From Arcuatula senhousia (Eukaryota; Mollusca; Bivalvia; Mytilida; Mytilidae), in the NCBI GenBank assembly GCA_963971305.1, contig OZ020307.1:56789702-56853701 (forward strand): a stretch of DNA of 64,000 nt, read 5' to 3'. The translations under genes and the position numbers were made by a program. Position 1 is the first letter of the stretch. Every line of letters starts with the position of its first letter. Positions 22,550 to 32,700 of this stretch are shown here, one piece after another. The notes under the pieces were generated by a model. The model worked only from the letters and a program-made list of their open reading frames with translations. It ran no database searches and was not told the DNA's origin.

Positions 22550-22881
22550 CTTTAATTTTCTATTTTATTTGCAGTTTTTGTTCTGCATATACTAGAAAAT
22601 AGATAGAAAATTTCGCCATTTTGAATGAAAGGTACTGATGAACCTTAAGCGTCAACCGCTTATGTCATCGAGTGCAGGCGCAAAAATTCAGCTCTACAAA
22701 TTTTACAATTTTAGTCAAACAACCCAGATTCCCAACAGGATTAAACTACAGGAACGTCCTAATTCACGTTCTTGACACACTCTGAACACCTTTTAATCAA
22801 GTTTCAAGCCGATTTATCAATTTTATGAAATGGACTGAGAAAATCGTATCGATGTAAACAAAAAACACAACTTCCGGTTTA

Positions 22882-23586
22882 ATGGCGGGACTTACAAAGA
22901 TGTTTACAAACAGTATTACCATCAACATTTTGATCATTTTGTGGTCTGCAACATCGTTGACCAGATTCAGCAGAACATTAGAACTTGATACATCAATTAC
23001 ATGGTACAATCAAGACACCCACAAATCTATGGTGGACACAAACAGCAAAATATCTGTGTTTGTGTACAATGACAACATTACAAAAAGAAACAAATGGCAT
23101 ACCATTATAAACTCTAAAAGAAACATCTACTTAATCATATTATGTGGGGATATACACTCAAACCCTGGCCCGAGCACAACAACAGACCACCCATGTACCC
23201 TTTGTCACAAATCTGTCCTTGATGAGCATGCTGCTCTTCAATGTGATGAGTGCGATCAGTGGACACATATTAAATGCGATGGGCAAATGAGTGAGAGCGA
23301 ATATGCTATATTTCAGAAAAATGAAAAACTCTACTGGAGTTGCTATAATTGCCTTTTTCCCAATGTGAGTACATCTTTTCTCAATTCATCACAAAATATT
23401 AGTATAATCAATTCATTCAGCTTGCTATCCTCTGTTGATGAGGACGAACAATTAACCAGTCAGTCCATGAACCGAAATCAACGTATTAGAAACAACACGT
23501 TAACACTGATTGGCATCAATACATCAAGCCTTCTCTCTATATATGAAACAGAGACTAGCCTTCCAATCATTGGTAGATACACATGA
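22882..23586 (+). pseudogene. CR1-like LINE N-terminal part: 2A-like motif + PHD finger
   Basis: 234 codons from an ATG. Residues 14-21 are hydrophobic (INILIILW). LCGDIHSNPGP at 87-97 resembles the 2A ribosome-skipping peptides known from some APE-type LINEs, but has His where D-x-E-x-N-P-G-P has Glu. A C4HC3 PHD finger follows: Cys105, 108, 121, 124, His129, Cys132, 154, 157. The start of the endonuclease (LTLIGINTSSLL) is in this frame, after which the frame ends at 23586. Endonuclease sequence continues in the next frame, so this is one half of a frameshifted protein and not a complete ORF1. Confidence 0.8.
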
Positions 23587-25960
23587 ACCGGATATATTAT
23601 GTGTCAGCGAGACAAATATCGACAACAAATTTGAGAATGCATCAATCTTACCAACAGACAGTTATGAAATAATTAAAAATAGAACTGATGGTGATAGAGG
23701 TGTTTTGATCGCAAACAAAACAAACTTAATATGTAATGAACAGACAAATTTGAAAACATCATGCGAAATCATCTGGACTAAAGCCCAAATTGTAGGGAGT
23801 AAAAACTTATATATTGGGTCATTTTACCGAAATCCTTCATCAGGAACTTTACAAGATTTAGATAACCTCCAAGAGTCACTTCGTAAAATTGACATGAACA
23901 ATAACAATGTCATACTGATGGGCGATATCAATCTTCCAAGCATAAACTGGGAAAATGGAACAATCAAACCATCTCCTCAATACGGTAAGGAAATAAACCA
24001 GAAGATGTTAGAAATAATTAATGAACACAACCTTGAACAAGTCGTAAAAGAACCGACACGGGAAAAGAACATCCTTGACCTATGCTTTACGAACAATCCT
24101 AATTTGATATTGAAATCCGAAGTTGAACCCGGAATGAGTGACCACAACATTGTCAAAATATCTGTCAACACTAAGGCAAAAATTCATAAAAAACCTCCAA
24201 GAAAAGTATACTTATATAAGAAAGGAGAAATAGAAGGAGTGCGATCTGACTTGAAAACGAAATTCGACCATTTTAGACAGGACAGTAAGAATAGCACTAT
24301 GGAAGCCATCTGGACAAAATTCAAAAACATAGTAAATGAATCAATAGAGAAGAACATCACGTCAAAACTAACATCGACAAGATGGAACCTACCTTGGATT
24401 ACAACATCATCTAAACAATTGATTAGAAAGAAGCAAAGACTATATAACAAGGCAAAAAAATCGAACAAAAAACAACACTGGACCGACTTTAAAGCACTTA
24501 GACAAAAAGTGAAAGATCAACTCGAATCTGATCATGATAATTATATCAAAGGAATTATAACACCGGAAGTACCAACCAGCTCAAATACCGATATCTGCAG
24601 GGAACAAATCTATGCAACAACTAAGAAATTCTGGTCTTATATCAAGGGTATGAAAAAGGACAGCAGCACTATTAGTATGCTTCGTAAAGACGGAAAGGAC
24701 ATTATACATGCAAAAGATAAAGCAAATGTGCTCAATCACCAATACCAATCAGTCTTCTCAGATATTGACTTCAAACAATACTTAGACATTCGTTACTTCA
24801 TAGATGAAGAATTTAGACTGCCTAAACTTAAACCACCGAAAGGCAAGAAAATGAAGCCAATTCACACGACAACACCAGGAATAGTTAAACAACTAATGAA
24901 CATCAATCCAAGTAAAGCAACAGGACCCGATCTAATACCTTGCCGAGTCCTTAAAGAATGCGCAGAAGAAATAGCACCATACCTAGAAATTGTTTACAAT
25001 AATTCCATGAGATCAGGAATAGTACCATCTGACTGGCTGACCGGAAATGTCATCCCAATATTCAAAAAAGGCGACAAAACTGACCCGGCAAATTACCGAC
25101 CAGTCTCTCTTACTTCTGTACCTTGCAAGATAATGGAACACATTATCTTCAGTAGCGTCATTAAACATCTGGACGACAACAAACTACTATCATCATATCA
25201 GTACGGCTTCAGAAAGAATCACTCTTGCGAGCAACAGTTAATCAACACCATCGAAGACCTAGCGAAAATCAGAGATCAGAAAGGACAAGCCGACATTCTT
25301 ATCCTCGACTTTAGTAAGGCATTCGACACCGTGCCTCATCGACAGCTAGTCCATAAGCTAAGATACAAAGGTATTGACAACTTCACAACTAACTGGATAC
25401 AGAACTGGCTTCAACACCGAACCCAAACAGTACTTCTAGATGGAAGCAAATCCCAACCGGCTACAGTAACATCTGGTGTACCGCAAGGAACTGTATTAGG
25501 TCCCCTTCTCTTCTTACTGTACATCAACGACATAGGAGATGAATTAACACCTGGAACTAGCATTAGACTATTTGCTGATGACTGTTTAATATACAGAAAC
25601 ATCAAGACTCACAATGATACAAACATACTACAAAAAGACTTAACCGGATTAGAAAGGTGGTCTATGATATGGCAGATGACATTCAACCCCAAAAAGTGTT
25701 ATGTACTACAGATGACCCACAACATCAACAACAAAATTGAAAGACCCTACAAACTCCATGAAACAACACTAGAAGTAAAAGAGCACAATCCTTACCTTGG
25801 CGTTGAGATAGACAGCAAACTCAATTGGAAACATCATATGAACAATAAAGTCACAAAAGCCACTCAACAACTCAACTTTATCAGAAGAAATCTGTACCGA
25901 TGTCCACGAGAGATAAAAGAGCATGCTTACTGTAAACCAATTAATTTTCGCGTGCTATAA
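23510..25960 (+). pseudogene. CR1-like LINE endonuclease-RT, frame cut by MITE
   Basis: 816 codons. Position 23510 is a TTG inside the overlap with the previous frame, which supports an indel rather than a genuine start. Endonuclease: LCVSETNID (Glu34), LMGDINLPSINW (138-147), SDH (210-212). RT: INPSKATGPDLIP, LDFSKAFDTVPH (about 599), SGVPQGTVLGPLLF, and LFADDCLIY (FADD about 688-691). The last codons before the stop at 25960 come from the MITE, not from the LINE. Confidence 0.85.
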
Positions 25961-26137
25961 ACTTTCGCTAGATTCGCGGAAGCTGTGCTTACGCGAAAGT
26001 TTATAGCCGCGAAACAGTCTGAGTGAAAAGGTTGTAATGATGGAGAATTACGAAACCGCGAAAGATTATCTCCGTGAAAATGTTCATTCTAAGGAAACCG
26101 CGAAAGTTTGTAGCCGCGAAAATTAATTGGTTTACAG
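25930..26137. mobile_element. 208-bp MITE (CTGTAAACC family), TA duplication
   Basis: It starts CTGTAAACCAATTAATTTTC and ends with the reverse complement. It is flanked by TA at 25928-25929 and 26138-26139. Removing the element plus one TA restores the LINE reading frame exactly (a 210-bp insertion). CGCGAAA motifs recur inside. A relative of identical length lies at 48462-48669. The TA target suggests Tc1/mariner mobilisation (inference). Confidence 0.92.
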
Positions 26138-26614
26138 TATTTCGCTCTAGTAAGACCACACCTGGAATATAGCAGTTCTGTATGGGACCCCCACTGGCAA
26201 AAAGACACCGCCAGAATAGAGAACATTCAACATCGAGCAGCCAGATTTGTTACCAACAACTACCAATACCATCCTGGATCAATGACAGCTATACTTCTCA
26301 AGCTAAACTGGCCAACACTTGAAACTAGAAGAACAGCAAACCGACTCATAATATTTCACAAGATTATCTACCACCATGTTGCAACTGAAATACCACCATA
26401 TTATCTCACAACTACAAGAAGAACAAGGCACAGCCATACAGCCAGCATTATGCAGCCACAATGCAACACCACAGAATATAACAGCAGCTTCTACCCGAGA
26501 ACCATCCGGGACTGGAACCAACTACCTGATTCGATAGCAACGGACCCCGATATTACCACCTTCAAGGAGCACCTCTGGTCTCACCTCCATCCGGAGACCA
26601 GAGAGACGAAGTAA
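26138..26614 (+). pseudogene. CR1-like LINE C-terminal part after the MITE
   Basis: Continues the same frame (position 2 mod 3) as the RT upstream of the MITE. LVRPHLEYSSSVWDPH and IQHRAARFVTN are the conserved block after the RT thumb in CR1-type elements, and SFYPRTIRDWNQLP is the typical near-terminal motif. The stop is at 26612-26614. The only barrier to the upstream half is the inserted MITE. Confidence 0.85.
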
Positions 26615-27180
26615 ATGCCAGCATCATCTTGTTTTTAACCCGCACAGACTTGTTTTTAACCTGTATATAGACTGAATGTACAGCACCTGCACTCATAGAT
26701 GACTCGGCATCTGCGTGATGGGAAACCGTTGCAGATTAACGAAAGAAGAAGAAGCGATGTTATAGGGTTTTATTTCCTTTGTGACAAAAAAAGACATTAT
26801 CCTTAAAAAATCTGAAAAAAATATATCCAGCAGATAAGACTCCAGTCTTTCTGATTTTAGAGTCCCGAATTCGTCGCTTCAAAGTTATGCAAATTCCATA
26901 AGTTATTTGTAAATCCCCCTTTCTAAATATAGAATTTTCATTCATCTAAACTACTAAAATAACGAAGCGTTTTTTGTTAGCCCGGTTGCAGCCTAAACAA
27001 CAAATGCTACGACTGAGCTTCATATATCAAAAAAAGGGATGGCCGTGAAATAAATGAACATTGAGAGTATTTCATACACGGCTAAAAATAGCAATGGTCC
27101 ACTCGACTTGCTTAAATACTTTTCTTGAACGCTGGAATAAAAATGCTTAAACTTGTAAAGATGTTAAAATATAACTTTTT

Positions 27181-27890
27181 AGCTCACCTGACCCGAAGGA
27201 TCATGTGAGCTATTGTCATCGTTAGGCGTCCGTCGTCCGTCCGTCGTCCGTCGTTAACTTTTCTTCAAAGATCTTCTTCTCTGAAACCACTGAAATTTTT
27301 TTGAAATTTGTGAACATCGACCAACCAACATGGCTGCTGTTACTAAAAATAGAACAGGGGGTCAGACCATAGTTTTTAGCTTATAGCTCAAAAAGTATAA
27401 GAGATAGAGAAAATCCCAAGCAACCTATCTTCTTCAGCATCAAAAGCTCTACAAAACTCTTTATTGAGTCAAAGTTGTGGAATGACTCCTTATAGGAGTT
27501 ATTTCCTCTTAATCGTCAAATTTGACCATTTTCACAGTTTTTGGACTTTATCTTGAAAACTGTAAGTGCTAGAAGAAAAGTTACCGTTGCAAAATTGTTC
27601 AGCTTATTGAGATCTACAAATATGATTTCAGGGTCAAAATTGTCAGATCAACCGTTTAAGAGTTATTCCCCCTTAACTGATTTTTCTTTCATTTTTAACT
27701 TGTTTGTTGTTTTGTTTTTTTCAAATGGAAAGCTTTGTAAACTTTGTATTCTTGATCTTAAAAATGATTTCTATCCTAACTAGTTTCTTTAATGTTACTT
27801 ACCAAGTACATGACCATGTTTTACACTAGGTAAGAGGCTTTAGCATATTAAGAGATCAGGTGAGCGATTCAGGTTCCTGGGAGCCTCTAG
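27181..27890 (+). repeat. AGCTCAC-family element, copy 1
   Basis: It starts AGCTCACCTGAC and forms a hairpin with CATGTGAGCT. This is followed by GTCC/GTCGTCC microsatellite, then CTCTGAAAC and AAACATGG..TGCTGTTACTAAAAATAGA segments. It ends CAGGTGAGCGATTCAGG with the hairpin GGTTCCTGGGAGCC and CTCTAG. Other plus-strand copies are at 31164-33368, 46965-47894 and 62573-64000. The 3'-terminal hairpin and microsatellite recall non-autonomous Helitron/Helentron elements (inference). Confidence 0.7.
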
Positions 27891-28790
27891 TTATTTAATA
27901 TAATGCATGTTTTGGAAATGGAATGTAAAATAACGTTTTAGGAGGGGGAGGTTTATCAAGTGAGGTTTGTTCTATTTGTTTAATTCTTATCGCCTCCTTT
28001 TATTAACCTAGCAACGTTTTAGATTTGCTTGTGACAAAAAAAACATCATTCTCCATTTTCCTTAAAATTTTGACAACACAAAAAACACATGAATTGTCGT
28101 CATCTGTCAAAGTATGTAATTAGTCGCACTTACCATTATTTTTTAATTACAATATGTTAGTCCCGTTTTTAGAGTTCCGGTTATTTCTAGAGATAATAAA
28201 ATCTTTTTTCTCACAATATCATTTTTCTATGAATAAATAAACATCCCAACTAAGAAAAAGGAATAATAACTTGTCCATTCACTTGTACCCGAACTTGAAA
28301 ATAAACATGACCTACATTTTATTAATCAAAAGATTAAGTTGGTGATTTCAGCTCAGTGCGTCACTTAAGAATAATGTGCATTTAATATTTACAGGGGATA
28401 TAATATTTTGTCACCAACTTTCTGGCTATAAGGGTACCCATCTATTATAATCCGTAACTTTTCTACACCCCTGAGGGCCTCAATGCCGATTTTTTCATGA
28501 TATTTTCACTCAACCTTAATTTGTGACATGCCAAATAGATCTAAATTATTGATGGACCTTATATGTTAAGATTTGATGTGATGGATATTTTGGGCTCATG
28601 AGAGGTCATGAGACGACAAGAAAATCGATGTAATTCCTGCAAGCTCTTGAGTAACGAATCAACTGTGATACGAAGACTCCATAAGCAGGAGCAGACATAA
28701 TGTTGCTACATAAAAAGGGAAAGTTGACGATTTGGAAAGTTGCAGTCATCACGTTTGTCATAGAGCTTTGTTGAAAGTCTTCCTTGAGAT
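27891..28790. other. Non-coding stretch upstream of the spliced gene
   Basis: No exon with good splice sites and an open frame was found here. Any promoter and first exons of the gene beginning by 29702 have not been located. Confidence 0.35.
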
Positions 28791-28793
28791 GAT

Positions 28794-29240
28794 GTCGTTG
28801 TTGTCGTCGTCGTCGTTGTTGTCTGTTAACTTTTAGTGTTCCCACAATAACTTTTCTTCTACTTTTTGATTGCTTTGAAATTTGACCATTATGTTCTTAT
28901 CATAAAAGGATTAATGGCATTGATTTTGGGGGTCTCCTTTTTTATGTCAAAGTTAGGGTCCCAAAAGGGGCTAAAAATTGATACATTTTTGTTTGTTCCC
29001 ACAATAACTTTTGTTCTGGTTAATAAAAAAAAAGGTTGGTAAATTTTAAAATAATTATTTTCACCAAAAAAGGATGAATGGAATTGATTTTGAGGTTCTC
29101 CCTTAATTTGGTTTAGAAATGAGGGGCCAAAAGGGGCAAAAATTCAAATATTTAATTTTTTTCCATACAACTGCCATAATAAAGGTAGGAGAAATCCTGA
29201 ATAAGGGCCAAAAAGGGGTAATATTTTTTTAAAGTACTTT
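28794..29240 (+). repeat. ~155-bp tandem repeats with GTCGTC start
   Basis: A GTCGTTGTTGTCGTCGTCGT run leads into two clear units starting GTTCCCACAATAACTTTT (about 28838 and 28993), plus a third decayed one. The layout (trinucleotide run followed by tandem units) parallels the AGCTCAC-family elements. Confidence 0.55.
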
Positions 29241-29447
29241 ATTTTGGTTTGCTTTTGAAAAAAAAAATCAATTCCTTGTGAAATGTTGGTGAAATGTCCA
29301 ACAAACGCTGCATGTGTCACAATGGGCTGTTTGTGTCCAGAGCAATTGGCTATTCATCACAGTGAGCCTAAATCGCAAAGGGTTTGACATGTTGCGGTCA
29401 TATCATGCTGCGCTCGGCGAAGCTTTTTATTCTATTCTTTATTACAG

Positions 29448-29518
29448 AAAAGTTAGATAAATGGGTAGTAAGCTCTCCTGTACTGCAAAGAACAAAGAAG
29501 AAAAAAACGAACCGCCTT
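29448..29518 (+). CDS. Candidate upstream exon (phase conflict)
   Basis: It has a strong acceptor (TTCTTTATTACAG) and a strong donor (GTAAGT). Only one frame is open: phase-1 entry, encoding KLDKWVVSSPVLQRTKKKKT. Its length of 71 bp makes it end in phase 0, whereas the next exon must be entered in phase 1. A one-base error or variant in its run of seven A would make it 72 bp and fit. It may instead be an alternative exon or not an exon. Confidence 0.35.
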
Positions 29519-29701
29519 GTAAGTTGTTTTCAAATCAAGTTTATTAAAAATGTGTTTTATACAATCATGTAATCTCTAATTCCAATTTTTCTTTGCATTC
29601 TTCAATGATACTTTAATATTTGATGGTTATCAATTTTAAATAGTCTATCCACATTACATATTTTAAAGGATTGAAACAACTATTATTTTTTTTTATTATA
29701 G

Positions 29702-29758
29702 ACACAAGAAGGCGAAACCGGAATGATGACTCAAAGCGATCTGTGCAGATTGAAGAAG
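29702..29758 (+). CDS. Exon A of the phase-1 gene
   Basis: 57 bp after TTTTATTATAG, donor G|GTATAA. Phase 1 to phase 1. Encodes TRRRNRNDDSKRSVQIEE, a basic then acidic stretch. The junction codon with the next exon is GAT. Confidence 0.65.
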
Positions 29759-32700
29759 GTATAACAACCGATACTGCATTTTGAACATCTTTTGATTATT
29801 AGATTTCCTTTGTTTGGAATCTAGTGCTGCTGATGAAGAATAATTTTCCAAAATGGCCATACAGCTCATAAAAATTAATTGCAGTTGAAGTTAACATATA
29901 TGTTGTGGTCTCGTGTTAATTTACTCCATATCCTTTCTTAAGTTACTAGAAACGAGAAAGGTGCAAATGATATTGTGTTGTTTGGTCTTCGAGCGTTTTA
30001 CTATTTTCTACCCATATTATAACGCTTTACAACGTTTCCTTATAATTATTGAAAATGTATACAAAGATAGAGGTGGGATATCTAATTTAACTTAATTAAT
30101 ATAAACATGCGTTTCGAGTATCTTACAGAATTTCTAGTCAAACCCATACATGTACATTTTTCATCTTAAAAATGTCCGAAAAATATTACCCATACGTTTG
30201 TAACTGATTTTTTGCATACTTCTTTCGGTTCTGCTTGACAGTTGGTGATATTGTTAAACAAGAAACACTATCTCAAAATAATAAAACACTGCATACATAT
30301 ATTTTACTTTATTACATTACTTTAGATACAGGTCAAATAAGTGTTATTTCTACACTTAACCGTGGCAAAGGCAGCAGGGACGGTGGACATGGCAAAGGTA
30401 AATAAAATTAATATTTACATACTAGTATATATTTTTTTTTCTGAATACAGTGATACTAGTTTTTCTTATTAAAAGTACAATACAAGATCAATGTTTTCAA
30501 TCTATTTTACTTGTTTTATAAATTCAAACATTGGATTAAATTATTCAGGGCAATTTGGCAGAAAAGACAAGTGTTACATAAACGGTGATTGAAGTTTAGA
30601 ACGATCAAGGTAGATGTCATTGAACAATAAATACTACATGCCTTCTTAAAGTAGCCAATTACTCCCTAAAACACTGGATATTTGCATTTGTTGATTTGGT
30701 CAAAAATAATCTAGGTATCTTATAATTAATTCAAAATGCAAATGTACTGTGTAACATGTATGTATTGTCAGCAATATTAAATTATATATTACCATGTACA
30801 GTATCTACTCGGTTTCTGAATACATCCAGTGCCAAAAATTTTTCCTTAACAACCTCGAGGGTTATTTTCTTCGTCAAAAATAGTTAATTTAACTAAATTC
30901 AATTAAATTATGTCTTGTAAGCAATGTTTCTATCTTATCTTATATACTAATCATTTGTACTTGTCTTTTTTTTGCAGTTATAATCAACATCACAGCAGAG
31001 AACCTTGCCATCGGAGAAAGTTCGAGTGTCGGGTCAACAAGAAGGCGTTCAAATACTCCTGGTAAGATATCAGAGTTAGTGTCCCTGTCAAGGCCAGTAT
31101 CTAGGGATGTGACAGTGATGGGTGATAAAGCGCCCCGTGAGTTCATGTGAATTTTAATTTATAGGTCCAGGTGAGCTATTACCATCACTTGGCGTCCGTC
31201 GTCGTCGTCTGTTAACAATTTTTCAAAAATCTTCTCCTCTGAAACTACTGAACAGAATTTTATGAAACTTGGTATGAATGATCCTTAGGGTGTCCTGCAC
31301 CAAACTTGTGTTTCAATTGTTGATCAGTCAAAAAACATGGCCTCCGTTACTAAAAATAGACCAGGGGGGTCAGACTACTGTTTTTGGCTTGTAAACCAAA
31401 AAGTATAAGAGCCACCCTACTGCTTCAGCATCAAAAGTTCTACAAAAGTCTCCATTTGGTCGAAGATGTCAGATGATCCCTTATAGGGGTTACAGCCCCT
31501 TAAAGGTGAAAAAAAGCGTTTTTGCATGTTTTTTGCCTATAGAATGAAAACTATTGCAGGTAGAGATTAGCTGTTGCTTGCTTAAATGTTCAGCTCATTT
31601 AGCTCTACAAAAGTCACCATAGGGTCGAAGTTGTCAGATGACCCCTTATAGGGGTTACAGCCCCTTAAAGGCGAAAAATAGTGTTTTTGGCCTGTAGAAT
31701 GAAAACTATTGCAGATAGAGAAAAGCTGTTGCTTGCTAAAATGTTCAGCTCATTTAGCTCTACAAAAGTCTCCATAGGGTCAAAGTTGTCAGATGATCCC
31801 TTATAGGGGTTACGGCCCCTGAAAAATAGCGTTTTTTCATGTTTTTGGCCTACAGAATGAAAACTATTGCAGATAGGGATTAGCTGCTGCTTGCTTAAAT
31901 GTTCAGCTCATTTAGCTATACAAAAGTTGCCGTAGGGTCGAAGTTCTGAGATGATCCCTTATAAGGGTTACGGCCCCTGAAAAATAGCGTTTTTCATGCA
32001 TATCCAGAAATTTGATGCATTTTTTTAATTTGCATATTTTAATATCAGGAACGGTTCCGGTCCAGAATTTCTTATAGAGGAACAATAGCAACTTATGAAA
32101 TTTTCAAAAATTATCGATAGATATGTGTTACAGACACGATTCGCATGTTAAATTTCAATCAACACACAAGTTACAATAATTTGAGACCCCTCCTATCAAT
32201 GTCGGCTAAAATTTCAAGGTTCCCTGTTCATTTAAAATTTCGAAGCGTAGCACTCTTCACAAAGCAGTATAAAGTCTTTGGAAAAATGGCTGATATTGTA
32301 GAAAGTCCAACATTTATCTTGAAATAGTTCAAACTGACTCGCATGTAAACAAGGTTCGCATATTGATTTCTAGAGATCAAATAAGGTTAAACAAGACAGA
32401 ATAAGGCATACAAACCTTATCTTTAAACTGTAGGTTCCTCGGGCGTACAAAGATTGCCTTATTCCTCACCTTGAGTTCAAAAGACTCAGAGAATTTTAAT
32501 CAAATTTGTTAAAAATAAGTTTGTTTTTAACCGCCAGGAAACTTTAGGAAGTTCATAAAAGGTTCTAATTTACATCTGTGACGGATGAGAACCGAATATT
32601 TTCCGTATTTTTAATACATGCTGTAAGAACAAGGCGAGGGGAATTTGAAATGTCACGTGACTTATTTTTCATTTGCATACATGAATATTAATTAGGCAAA

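Larger units (their letters stand above)
22650..26752 (+). mobile_element. CR1-like LINE, nearly full length, broken
   Basis: In order: a probable 5' UTR; ATG at 22882; a 2A-like motif and PHD finger; APE endonuclease; reverse transcriptase; and a 3' UTR ending in a short GAA-repeat tail near 26740-26752. One frame change near 23515-23560 and a 208-bp MITE at 25930-26137 interrupt what appears to have been a single long reading frame. The RT motifs (LDFSKAFDTVPH, SGVPQGTVLGPLLFLLYIND) are of the CR1/L2/Jockey type. The 5' boundary is approximate and no target duplication was found. Confidence 0.8.

Noticed and set aside
23510..23586. Programmed frameshift between the CR1-like LINE frames
   Set aside because: No slippery site or pseudoknot was noticed, and the endonuclease start is split between frames; a simple indel is more likely.
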